Assembly (NCBI GenBank): GCA_900550615.1
Contig: URSX01000019.1
Coordinates: 1-24,047, forward strand
Origin: an uncultured Eubacteriales bacterium
Lineage (GTDB): Bacteria; Bacillota; Clostridia; Oscillospirales; Oscillospiraceae
DNA length: 24,047 nt
Reading direction: 5' to 3'
Shown here: piece by piece, positions 7,091-14,411 of the stretch
How the letters are laid out: each line of letters opens with the position of its first letter
Position numbering within the stretch: the stretch's first letter is position 1
The notes under the pieces: generated by a model
What the model was told of the DNA's origin: nothing
Database searches by the model: none
The model's input: the letters and a program-made list of their open reading frames with translations, nothing else
Made by a program: the position numbers and the translations under genes

Positions 7091-7903
7091 TTACTGAACA
7101 GGGTTGGTGTAATCGCCGCGCAGGTACTTCTCGGACAGCTCCTTCAGCACGCCATCGTCTCTCAGCTCCTGCAGGGCCTTGTTGATCGCATCGTGCAGCT
7201 CCGTCTGGCCCTTGGTGATGGGGATCGCATAAGCCTCGGACAGGCCGGGCACCATAAAGGCAACCTTCAGCTCAGCGCCGGGATGCTCATCCATGTAGTC
7301 GTTCAGCGTGGGGGGATCGAAGTTGCAGAAGTCGGCGCGTCCGGAAAGGACGGTCTGGGCTGCCTGATCGGTGCCCTCGATCAGAACGATCTCAGCGCCG
7401 GCCTCGGCATAGATCTGACCGGTGGTGGAGGCCTTGCTGGTGGCCACCTTGGCGCCCTTCAGGTCATCCCAGGACTTCAGGGTCTCATTGTCGGATCTCA
7501 CCACCACCTGTCTGGGGATGTAGAGGTAGGCATCGGTGAAGTCGTATTTCTCTTTGCGTTCATCAGTGACGCTGACGGCATTGATGACGGTGTCCAGTCG
7601 TCCGGAGTCCACACCGGCCAGCAAGGAATCCCATGCAGCCTCGGTGAACTCAACCTTAACACCCAGCTTCTCAGCAATGGCACGGGCCAGGTCCACATCG
7701 TAGCCTGTAAAGTCGCCGTTTTCAGCGTGGAAGGTGTAGGGCTTGTAGGTGCCCTCAATGCCGACCTTCAGGACGCCGGCCTTCTTGATGGCTTCCAACT
7801 GGTTTGTGGTAGTGCTCCCGTTACCACCAGTGTCTTTCTGGCCGCAGCCGACCAGAGCAACAATGAGGACGAGGCAAATAATGGCGGAAATAAATCTTTT
7901 CAT
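7091..7903 (-). CDS. Polar amino-acid ABC transporter, substrate-binding lipoprotein, 270 aa
   Basis: Extracellular family-3 solute-binding protein. ATG 7903 is preferred over a GTG at 7912, because GAAAGAGAG lies 8 nt before it but almost touches the GTG. The signal peptide ends in the lipobox L-V-G-C with Cys20 as the lipidated residue, followed by a short Gly/Thr-rich linker. The mature domain opens with AGVLKVGIEGTYKPYTFHAE, then GYDVDLARAIAEKLGVKVEF, W-DSLLAGVDSGRLDTVIN and RKEKYDFTDAY. This resembles cystine-binding (TcyA/FliY-like) proteins more than glutamine-binding ones, but the specificity is inferred. First gene of the operon; its promoter carries the shared operator. Confidence 0.92.
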   Translation of the reverse strand: MKRFISAIICLVLIVALVGCGQKDTGGNGSTTTNQLEAIKKAGVLKVGIEGTYKPYTFHAENGDFTGYDVDLARAIAEKLGVKVEFTEAAWDSLLAGVDSGRLDTVINAVSVTDERKEKYDFTDAYLYIPRQVVVRSDNETLKSWDDLKGAKVATSKASTTGQIYAEAGAEIVLIEGTDQAAQTVLSGRADFCNFDPPTLNDYMDEHPGAELKVAFMVPGLSEAYAIPITKGQTELHDAINKALQELRDDGVLKELSEKYLRGDYTNPVQ

Positions 7904-7985
7904 GTTTTTCACTCTCTTTCGTCATTTTTTGATTTTTTCGTCGCTGTTGTTTACTTGCTTTGGACACTTGGGTTATCTGGTTCGT

Positions 7986-8014
7986 ATTATACTGTCCTAA
8001 CGCCCGGAAAGCAA
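7986..8014 (-). promoter_or_regulatory. Promoter of the amino-acid ABC operon
   Basis: On the reverse strand: -35 TTGCTT (8014-8009), 17-bp spacer, perfect -10 TATAAT (7991-7986), with a leader of about 75 nt to the start codon. The shared operator lies 16 bp upstream of the -35. Confidence 0.8.
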
Positions 8015-8030
8015 GTCAATTTCTGCCGAT

Positions 8031-8049
8031 AGCAAACTAATCAGCAATT
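8031..8049 (+). promoter_or_regulatory. Shared operator, copy 2 (amino-acid ABC operon)
   Basis: AGCAAACTAATCAGCAATT. Same AGCAA-N7-AGCAA layout, same orientation relative to the gene and same 16-bp distance to the -35 as copies 1 and 3. Confidence 0.7.
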
Positions 8050-8324
8050 GAGGGACAAGAAAAACCCAAAAAAGACACGGCATTTTGCACAAAAACCCCT
8101 GATAGACGCATATTGGAATTGTACAAATCAGGCCATCTGGGGACATTTTTTCTCCATTTTGGGGGTTTTGGAACATATAGATCGTTAAAAAATACGCAAA
8201 AACAGCCTGTTATCTATCATTAATTTGCGCATCGTTATTTTTTTCACCCAGCGCAAATTTCATATGAGTAAACCCCGCTGAAATGCAAAAAAAGGAATAC
8301 CTTCCCAGGAAGGCCCAGAATCAG
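8050..8324. other. AT-rich intergenic stretch
   Basis: About 275 bp without a supported gene, noticeably richer in A and T than its surroundings. The only structure noted is the inverted repeat AATTTGCGC (8222-8230) / GCGCAAATT (8251-8259) with a 20-nt spacer. It could be a pair of operator half-sites or a weak hairpin. Confidence 0.4.
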
Positions 8325-8361
8325 AAAAAACCGGTCAGCATGCCCACTGACCGGTTTTTTT
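8325..8361. terminator. Bidirectional terminator of the glycyl-radical operon
   Basis: Stem CCGGTCAG (8331-8338) with CTGACCGG (8347-8354), flanked by A6 and T7, so it has a U-tract on either strand. It lies 35 bp past the stop of the reverse-strand VOC protein and separates that operon from the ABC transporter promoter. Confidence 0.88.
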
Positions 8362-8395
8362 GATTCATTTTTATGCCTGTGCGGAGCAAAAGCTC

Positions 8396-8785
8396 TTACT
8401 GGCCCTCTTCGCAGCTCACTTCCAGAACGTTGTCCTCGAAGGTAACGGCACGGACCTCACGGCCGCCGGTGGTGGCGGGCTCATAGAAGATCTTATAGTT
8501 GGCGGCGTGGAACTTCTCGATGACCTCGTTCAGCTTCTCGCGGCTGTCAACGCGGATGGACAGATGGGCAAAGCCGGTGCGGTTGGGATCCTTCTTCTCG
8601 TCCACGATCTCGGGCTTGGTCATCAGCTCCAGGCGAGCGCCGTTGCCCACATCCATGATGTAGGAGTAGTACTGGTTCTCTTCCTCGTTGTAGCTGAAAG
8701 CCACCTTGGCGCCGAAGTAGTCCTCAAAAAACTTTCTGGCACCCTCCAGATCCTTGACAAACAGTCCAGTGTTCGCAATGTACAT
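8396..8785 (-). CDS. VOC-superfamily (glyoxalase-fold) protein, 129 aa
   Basis: Small vicinal-oxygen-chelate protein of two beta-alpha-beta-beta-beta modules, similar in pattern to lactoylglutathione lyase-like and methylmalonyl-CoA-epimerase-like proteins. The start ATG 8785 follows TAAGGAGGACGAAA. Module 1 starts ANTGLFVKDLEGARKFFEDY; module 2 starts GFAHLSIRVDSREKLNEVIE. Of the four usual metal ligands (His/Glu, one pair per module), Glu53 (RLELM), His74 (FAHLS) and Glu122 (LEVS) are present. The first, normally His in an H-T-G-L start, is Asn5 here, so metal binding may be altered. Third gene of the glycyl-radical operon, 52 bp after the activase, so it probably acts on the same substrate or product. 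The reaction is unknown. Confidence 0.85.
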   Translation of the reverse strand: MYIANTGLFVKDLEGARKFFEDYFGAKVAFSYNEEENQYYSYIMDVGNGARLELMTKPEIVDEKKDPNRTGFAHLSIRVDSREKLNEVIEKFHAANYKIFYEPATTGGREVRAVTFEDNVLEVSCEEGQ

Positions 8786-8837
8786 TTTCGTCCTCCTTAA
8801 TTTTTGATACCTTGTGTTGACTCTATCGTTTCCGGGC

Positions 8838-9800
8838 TCAGTTGACTTTGCCCAGAATCTCGACCTCCATACCGGCGAATGTCTGGAAAAACCGTTGGAT
8901 TTCCTCGACCCGCTGATCAGACGGAGGATCAAAGACCTCTTGTGTGCCGCCGATGTTGCGCATTTTCGATACGCCCAGGTTGTGATACGGGAGCAACGTG
9001 ACATGCCGCAGGCCCAGCTCCCGATACAGCCGACCGGTAGCCTCGATGACCTTGGGCGTGTCATTGACGCCCCGGATCAATGGCATGCGCATCTGCAGCT
9101 TTTCCCGCGTGCCCTCATCTGCCGCCAGCCGGCGGAGATTTTCCAGGATCCTGACGTTGCTTCTGGAAGTATACTGCCGATGGATGGCATCGTCAATACA
9201 CTTCATGTCATACAGGATATTGGTGACATTTTCGCACCGTGCCATGGCGTACAGGCTCTCCCCGCTGCCAAATCCCGAGGTGTCCAGGCAGACTTTTATC
9301 TCCTGCTCTTGGGCCAGCCGGATCAGCTCCATAGAAAATTCCGCGTGGGTCAGCATCTCGCCGCCGCTGATAGTCATGCCGCCGCCGGTATTGTCATAAA
9401 ATCCCTTGTCCTGGGCCACCTCATAGATGACCTCTTCCGCCGTCATGTCCCTGGCCACGGCCTGCAGACTCTTGGCGAAGCAAAAATTGGTGCACTCATA
9501 GCACAGATTGCATTTTTCCCGATCGATGCAGATCCTGGCCTCATCATCCAGATAGATCGCCTTCTGCGGGCAGTGGGTCAGGCAGTATCCGCATTTGATG
9601 CAGCTGTTCGGCATCTGGATCAGCTGCTGCTGATAGCCGATCAGCTCGGGATTGTGACACCACCGGCAGTTCAGCGGACAGCCCTTGAGAAATACCGTTG
9701 TGCGGATACCGGGGCCGTCTTCCGTTGAATATTTCTGAATACCGCCGATCAGCGCACGAAGCTGTTTGTTTTCCATAGACCGTCCCCTGCTTTCTGCCAT
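8838..9800 (-). CDS. Glycyl-radical enzyme activating enzyme (radical SAM), 320 aa
   Basis: Radical S-adenosylmethionine enzyme that installs the glycyl radical on the partner enzyme encoded just upstream. The cluster motif is C41-PLN-C45-RW-C48 (CxxxCxxC), preceded by STEDGPGIRTTVFLKG as in PFL/glycerol-dehydratase activases. The inserted ferredoxin-like domain has two further [4Fe-4S] motifs, CIKCGYCLTHCP and CNLCYECTNFC, which mark the long activase type used by non-PFL glycyl-radical enzymes. SGGEML is the SAM-binding GGE region. The start ATG at 9800 overlaps the TGA of the enzyme gene (TGATG), with AAAGAGG before it; a GTG at 9803 and an ATG at 9776 are alternatives. Translational coupling to the enzyme is clear. 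Confidence 0.95.
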   Translation of the reverse strand: MAESRGRSMENKQLRALIGGIQKYSTEDGPGIRTTVFLKGCPLNCRWCHNPELIGYQQQLIQMPNSCIKCGYCLTHCPQKAIYLDDEARICIDREKCNLCYECTNFCFAKSLQAVARDMTAEEVIYEVAQDKGFYDNTGGGMTISGGEMLTHAEFSMELIRLAQEQEIKVCLDTSGFGSGESLYAMARCENVTNILYDMKCIDDAIHRQYTSRSNVRILENLRRLAADEGTREKLQMRMPLIRGVNDTPKVIEATGRLYRELGLRHVTLLPYHNLGVSKMRNIGGTQEVFDPPSDQRVEEIQRFFQTFAGMEVEILGKVN

Positions 9801-12175
9801 CACACCTCTTTGAAGTGTGCGGTACGGTAGATGATCGTATCCTGAGCGTCCTTGTCCAGCTCGGTGAAGTAGGCCATGTATCCGGCCACGCGCACCATCA
9901 GTCCCTTGTACTTTTCCGGTGTGCGCTGCGCTGCGCGCAGGGTCTCATCGTCCACAACGTTGATCTGGATATGCTCGCCGCCGTTCTGGAAATAGGTCTT
10001 GATAACGCCCTCAATGCTGGCCAGGCCCTTCTCTCCCTGCACGCCCTTGGGGTCAAAGCGCAGGTTGAAGAGCGCTCCGTCGTGGAAGGAGGCCTGTCCC
10101 ATGGAGGCGACGGACTTCACCGTGGCGGTGGGGCCCTTCATGTCGCGGCCCATCATGGGCGAGGCGTTGTCGCAGAATGCCTCCCCAGCCCGGCGTCCGT
10201 CAGGCGTAGCGCCGCATACGGCGCCGTGGGATACGTTGACCGTCTGGGAGTGGACGTTGAAGGAATAGGTGCCGCCTCTGGCGTCCGGCCATGTCTGCAC
10301 ATTCTTGGCGATGAACTGCATCATCTCGCGGTAGATGCCGTCCACATAGGGGTCGTCATTACCGAACTTGGCCGGCTTGTTGAGCAGCAGCTGGCGCAGG
10401 CGCTCCTCGCCCTCGAAATTCTTGTCCAGCGCGTCGATCAGCTGGGCCATGGTGATATCCTTGTCCCGGAACACGCAGGTGTCAATGGCCGCAATGGAGT
10501 CTGCCATGTTGGCCGCGCCGGTGATGTACAGGCCCGCCGTGCTGTATTTGGCGCCGCCCTCCTGGACAGACTTTCCGGTCTCCACGCAGCCCCGTGTCAC
10601 CATGGAGGCAAAAATCACCGGGTAGCGGGTCATATGCATGCTCTGCATGATGTTATAGCCGGTGGTGACCATCTTGTAGTGGTGCAGGATCTGCTTTTTC
10701 AGCGCGTCCTTGAATTCCTCGATATTTCTGAACTCTCTGGGATCGCCGGTCTGCAGGCCCATCAGCTTGCCCGTCTCCGGATCCACGCCGTTGTGCAGGA
10801 CGAACTCCAGCATCTTGCCCATGTTGACATATCCGGCATCGGGGGAGCCGTCGGCGGTGCCGCCGCCGGGGCCGGGCTGGATGCAGCCCACGATGGTCCA
10901 GTCCCGGGCCTCCTCCATGGAGCAGCCCTTGCCCAGTGCCATCTGCATGGCTACGTTGTCGTTGAAGAAGCCGGGATTTGCCTGGCCGTCCTGAATCATC
11001 AGGCAGCCCTTGCGGATCAGCTCCTCCGGCGTGCCGTCCCATACGCGCACGGCCATCACGGGCTGGGTGGTTTTCAGCTCCGAGGCGGCATCCAGACAGA
11101 CATAGGACAGCTCGTTGGTGGCGTCCTTCCCCTCGGGGGTCTGGCCGCCCACCACCAGCAGCTCCCACATGGGATAGCCGGCGAAGGACGTGGCGTACCA
11201 CTTGTCGCGCACCTCGAACACCTCGCAGGCCTTCAGGTAGAAGCATTCCAGCATCTCCAGCGCCTCGTCCTTGGTGATATTCTTCTCCAGCAGAACGTCC
11301 TTCTCATAGAAGGGCCACATGTACTGGTCAAAACGTCCGAAGCCGTTGGCCGTGGTGCAGACCTCAATGTGGAAGTACACGTGGACGAACCATACCAGCT
11401 GCAGTGCCTGCTGGAAGGTCTGGGGGGGATTTTCGGGCACCACCCGGCAGTTGGCGGCAACGGTCAGCAGCTCCTGCTTGCGCTTGGGGTCGGTGCAGGC
11501 AGCAGCCTGGCGCTCAGCCTCCGCAGCCATTCTGTGGGCATACTCGATCAGGCCCTCGCACTGGATGATGCAGGCGTTCCAGTAATCCACCCGCTGCTGA
11601 TCCTCCTTGCTGCTGCACAGGGTGCTTCTGATGTTCTCGCGGCACTCGTCTATGTAGCCCTTCAGGCCCACGGCCAGCAGCTTCTCATGGTCGCAGGTGG
11701 TCTCGCCGGACACGCCGTTGGTCAGGCCCACGGTGATGATATCGTCGTGGATGCGCTCCAGAATATCGGCGGGCAGCGCCTTTTTGGACATATCCTGCAT
11801 GGACTTGCCCTCCCAATAGGGCAGGGTCTTCAAAATCAGCTCCCTGTCCTCCGGGGAGATGTCATAGGGATCGGTCTTCCGCAGGGGGAAGGCATCCAGC
11901 TCCGGCAGATAGAACTCCGTGCTGGACTGGAACTCCGGGTGCAGGTTCGCGCCGCGATACTTGTTGGTAGGCGTGCCGACGATCAGCTCGTCGTCCATAA
12001 TCAGGGTGGTCATATGCTCCATGATGTATTTGACCACTTTGGCCCGGAAAATGGGGGTAGCCTCTCCGGCGAACTTCTGGTATGCCTCCGTCTCCAGCAC
12101 CAGACGCTCTGCGGTGATGCAGGGGCGGGAGTCAAACAATTTGTTTCTCATGCGGGTAAGCCGTTCATTCAGCAT
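9800..12175 (-). CDS. Glycyl-radical enzyme of unassigned substrate (PFL-like family), 791 aa
   Basis: Oxygen-sensitive radical enzyme. ATG 12175 is chosen because AAGGAGGATGAG precedes it; the frame is open further upstream but with no ribosome binding site. The glycyl-radical loop RVAGYMAYF is 26 residues from the end, with Gly765. The active-site cysteine is Cys431 in DWTIVGCIQPGPGGG. The family order is intact: PFL-like N-terminal domain, H-x-Y region, GAANMADSIAAI, HGAVCGATPDGRRAGE, Gly loop. Characterised eliminases and decarboxylases usually have G-C-V/I-E-P with a Glu two residues after Cys; here it is Gln433. It therefore does not match choline lyase, glycerol/propanediol dehydratase or hydroxyproline dehydratase, nor PFL itself (paired Cys). 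The substrate is unknown. Operon with its activase and a VOC protein; divergent AraC-GH39 regulator. Confidence 0.93.
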   Translation of the reverse strand: MLNERLTRMRNKLFDSRPCITAERLVLETEAYQKFAGEATPIFRAKVVKYIMEHMTTLIMDDELIVGTPTNKYRGANLHPEFQSSTEFYLPELDAFPLRKTDPYDISPEDRELILKTLPYWEGKSMQDMSKKALPADILERIHDDIITVGLTNGVSGETTCDHEKLLAVGLKGYIDECRENIRSTLCSSKEDQQRVDYWNACIIQCEGLIEYAHRMAAEAERQAAACTDPKRKQELLTVAANCRVVPENPPQTFQQALQLVWFVHVYFHIEVCTTANGFGRFDQYMWPFYEKDVLLEKNITKDEALEMLECFYLKACEVFEVRDKWYATSFAGYPMWELLVVGGQTPEGKDATNELSYVCLDAASELKTTQPVMAVRVWDGTPEELIRKGCLMIQDGQANPGFFNDNVAMQMALGKGCSMEEARDWTIVGCIQPGPGGGTADGSPDAGYVNMGKMLEFVLHNGVDPETGKLMGLQTGDPREFRNIEEFKDALKKQILHHYKMVTTGYNIMQSMHMTRYPVIFASMVTRGCVETGKSVQEGGAKYSTAGLYITGAANMADSIAAIDTCVFRDKDITMAQLIDALDKNFEGEERLRQLLLNKPAKFGNDDPYVDGIYREMMQFIAKNVQTWPDARGGTYSFNVHSQTVNVSHGAVCGATPDGRRAGEAFCDNASPMMGRDMKGPTATVKSVASMGQASFHDGALFNLRFDPKGVQGEKGLASIEGVIKTYFQNGGEHIQINVVDDETLRAAQRTPEKYKGLMVRVAGYMAYFTELDKDAQDTIIYRTAHFKEV

Positions 12176-12202
12176 AATACACTCATCCTCCTTCTTTATC
12201 CA

Positions 12203-12229
12203 TAAAAAAGCTTCCCGTTCAAAGGAAGC
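12203..12229 (-). promoter_or_regulatory. Terminator-like hairpin in the leader of the glycyl-radical operon
   Basis: On the reverse strand GCTTCC, an 8-nt loop, GGAAGC (12229-12210), then six T (12208-12203), ending 7 nt before the AAGGAGG site of the glycyl-radical enzyme. It lies between the predicted promoter and the start codon, where an intrinsic terminator would act as an attenuator. The stem is short (6 bp), so this is tentative. Confidence 0.4.
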
Positions 12230-12288
12230 CAAACTCACTTGTCCATGCGCAATAATTACGGTGTTTCCTGTAAGATATCTTTAAGCCT

Positions 12289-12317
12289 ATTCTATCCATG
12301 GCCTGTTTTTCGTTCAA
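12289..12317 (-). promoter_or_regulatory. Promoter of the glycyl-radical operon
   Basis: On the reverse strand: -35 TTGAAC (12317-12312), 17-bp spacer, -10 TAGAAT (12294-12289), giving a leader of about 107 nt. It is back to back with the promoter of the AraC-GH39 regulator, about 40 bp apart, so one bound regulator could control both. Confidence 0.7.
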
Positions 12318-12357
12318 TATTTATCTTGCTCCAAAAAATTAATTTTTTTGCGGAGTC

Positions 12358-12386
12358 TTGCGACCTTATTGCTTTTATGTTATACT
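12358..12386 (+). promoter_or_regulatory. Promoter of the AraC-GH39 regulator
   Basis: -35 TTGCGA (12358-12363), 17-bp spacer, -10 TATACT (12381-12386), 40 nt before the start codon. TTGCG occurs twice, 10 bp apart (12348-12352 and 12358-12362), the second overlapping the -35; this could be a small autoregulatory site. Confidence 0.7.
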
Positions 12387-12426
12387 GCAAAAAACGTCAT
12401 GGGCCTATGCAGGCAGGAGGTACGCT

Positions 12427-14337
12427 ATGCTTCTGGAAAAACTGACCTTCGCGGATGATTTCCCCATCAACATAACCGTGGGCAACATCGTGGAGGATCC
12501 GCTGCACTATCATCTGGACATTGAGTTCGTCTATGTACTCAAGGGCGAGGTGCAGCTGAAAAATGGCTACTGTATTTACCATCTGCGGGAGGGGGACATC
12601 TTCACCAATTCCGGCAACGAGGTGCACAGCATGCGGGCCCTGACGGAGGACAACGTCATCGCTCAGATCCAGATCAGCATCCGCGATCTGTCCCAGTATT
12701 TCCCCAATCTCAGCAAGGCCTGCTACCGCACCTACTCCAAAAAAACCACAGACAAGAAGCATGACCGCCTGCGGGATCTGCTCCTGCAAATTCTGATGAA
12801 GTATGAGCTCAAGGGCTTCAACTACAAAAGTGAGTGCGTCTATCTGATGGCGGATGTGATCAAGCATCTGGACAAGTATTTCAACCTCTTCGTCTTCGAC
12901 AAGAACATCGTGGTGGGCTTTGACCGGGGCAACCAGCTCACAGTGGACCGTATCAGCCGCATCTGCCAGTACATTTACCAGAACTATGCCAACAACATCA
13001 CGCTGCAGGATCTCAGCGAGATGGAATATCTGAACTCCTTCTACCTGTCCCACCTGATCAAGGACTTTACCGGCATGAATTTCCGGGACTTTCTGTGCTT
13101 TGCCCGGGTGGAGATGTCTGAGATCAAACTCCTCGGCAGTGACAAGAAGATCAGCCAGGTGGCCCGGGAGGTAGGCTTTTCCACCACCGCCTACTACAAG
13201 AAATATTTCACCAAATGGTTCGGCCACAGTCCTCAGGAGCACCGCAGCATCTATCTCTCCCAGGTCAAGAGCGACCTGCACCCGGCGGTTTTCAACGTTC
13301 TGCCCCCCAACCGCGCCATTGCGGCGGTAAAGCGGGCCCACTCCAACTATAACTCTCAAAAAGAGATAGCCAATGTCATCACCGGTGTGAATCTCGACAT
13401 CGATGTGGATGTCTACGCCAAATCCCTGCGGAAGTTTGACCGCCAGATCACGGTTCTTGTCACGCTGAATGACTACCGCAGTCTGGGCCCCGGCATTTTT
13501 GAAGCGCTGGGAAGTCTGGCCCCCGGCAAGGTGGTGCTTCTGCGTGATGAGGAGGAGCGCGCCGACGAGCTGCGTGCTTTCCGCAGCCTGCTGTCCGGCT
13601 GCGGACTGCCCGTGGAGGTTCGCAAGGGTCCGGTGCCGGAGCCCGCCTCAGGCAGTGCCGCGCTGGATTCCATCGCCTACCCTCTTTACCTGCTGCGTAA
13701 GTACAGCGAAAAGGACGCTCCGGCGCAGTCGGAGGTATTCCTGCGGGACACCTCCGATTCAATGGGCCGGATCCTGCGGGGGCAGCAGGCCCTCCTGACG
13801 GGCGCAGGCATCAAAAAACCGTCCTACTTTGCCTACGCGGCCCTGTCCCGGATCAAGGGCGATGTCATCGTCCAGGGCAACCAGTACTGCGTGGTGCGCA
13901 GCACCCGGGGCGAGACTCCCACCTATGTGGTCCTTGCTTTCAACTACAACGATTCCGTTCACGACATATGCCGCCACGCCTCGGAGCCTGCGGACGTGCG
14001 CAACGCCATCAATAATTTCCGGGATGAGCTGAACCTCAGCGTCAGCTTCAACCTCAAGCCCGGCGCCTACTCCGTTATGAAGTACAGCATGTCCCGGGAG
14101 AACAACATCTTTGCCTACCTGTCGGCGCTGGATTTCCAGAGCGAGACAATAGACCGCTTTTGCGCGCCGGGCAACTTCCTCTCCGGCTGGCCCATGCTGG
14201 AGACGTACCAGGAGGATGTGCGCACGGTGCTGAATGTCAATTTCTCCATAAAAGGCCCCGGCTTCCAGATCGCCGTCATTCAGTCCCAGAGCGCCGCTCC
14301 TTATGTCCCGAGGGAAATGTCCGACTCCGCCAGATAA
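12427..14337 (+). CDS. AraC-family regulator with cupin N-terminus and GH39-like C-terminal domain, 636 aa
   Basis: Transcriptional regulator. The start ATG 12427 follows AGGAGG at 12415-12420. Residues about 1-80 form a cupin-type sensor (DPLHYHLDIEFVYVLKGEVQ, then LREGDIFTNSGNEVHS). Residues about 175-275 form the AraC double helix-turn-helix (ITLQDLSEMEYLNSFYLSHL, then KISQVAREVGFSTTAYYKKY followed by FTKWFGHSPQEHR). The remaining 350 residues resemble the glycoside-hydrolase-39-like domain fused to some Firmicute AraC regulators (KKPSYFAYAALSRIKGDVIV, then a YVVLAFNYND strand). This domain probably binds a ligand rather than cleaving sugars. It is divergent from the glycyl-radical operon with facing promoters, so it is the obvious candidate regulator of that operon, sensing its substrate. 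Confidence 0.88.
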   Translation: MLLEKLTFADDFPINITVGNIVEDPLHYHLDIEFVYVLKGEVQLKNGYCIYHLREGDIFTNSGNEVHSMRALTEDNVIAQIQISIRDLSQYFPNLSKACYRTYSKKTTDKKHDRLRDLLLQILMKYELKGFNYKSECVYLMADVIKHLDKYFNLFVFDKNIVVGFDRGNQLTVDRISRICQYIYQNYANNITLQDLSEMEYLNSFYLSHLIKDFTGMNFRDFLCFARVEMSEIKLLGSDKKISQVAREVGFSTTAYYKKYFTKWFGHSPQEHRSIYLSQVKSDLHPAVFNVLPPNRAIAAVKRAHSNYNSQKEIANVITGVNLDIDVDVYAKSLRKFDRQITVLVTLNDYRSLGPGIFEALGSLAPGKVVLLRDEEERADELRAFRSLLSGCGLPVEVRKGPVPEPASGSAALDSIAYPLYLLRKYSEKDAPAQSEVFLRDTSDSMGRILRGQQALLTGAGIKKPSYFAYAALSRIKGDVIVQGNQYCVVRSTRGETPTYVVLAFNYNDSVHDICRHASEPADVRNAINNFRDELNLSVSFNLKPGAYSVMKYSMSRENNIFAYLSALDFQSETIDRFCAPGNFLSGWPMLETYQEDVRTVLNVNFSIKGPGFQIAVIQSQSAAPYVPREMSDSAR

Positions 14338-14355
14338 TTTGCCTGTTCTCTATAC

Positions 14356-14396
14356 ATATCAGGGCCCGGTGCGCACAGTGCACCGGGCCCTGATAT
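14356..14396. terminator. Convergent hairpin between regulator and flavoprotein genes
   Basis: 17-bp perfect arms ATATCAGGGCCCGGTGC (14356-14372) and GCACCGGGCCCTGATAT (14380-14396) with a 7-nt loop, midway between the converging gene ends. It lacks a T-run, so it may block both polymerases mainly by its strong stem. Confidence 0.65.
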
Positions 14397-14411
14397 CAAA
14401 GGAGGGGGTAC

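Noticed and set aside
9815..12205. A 796-codon forward open frame opposite the glycyl-radical enzyme.
   Set aside because: It is the mirror of a GC-rich coding frame. The reverse strand carries all glycyl-radical motifs and a proper start, while the forward product is low-complexity His/Gly/Leu-rich.
12342..12352. A possible fourth copy of the AGCAA-N7-AGCAA operator near the glycyl-radical promoter (AGCAAGATAAATATTGAA at 12315-12332, reverse strand).
   Set aside because: Only the first half matches, the second AGCAA is absent and it overlaps the -35 instead of lying 16 bp upstream.
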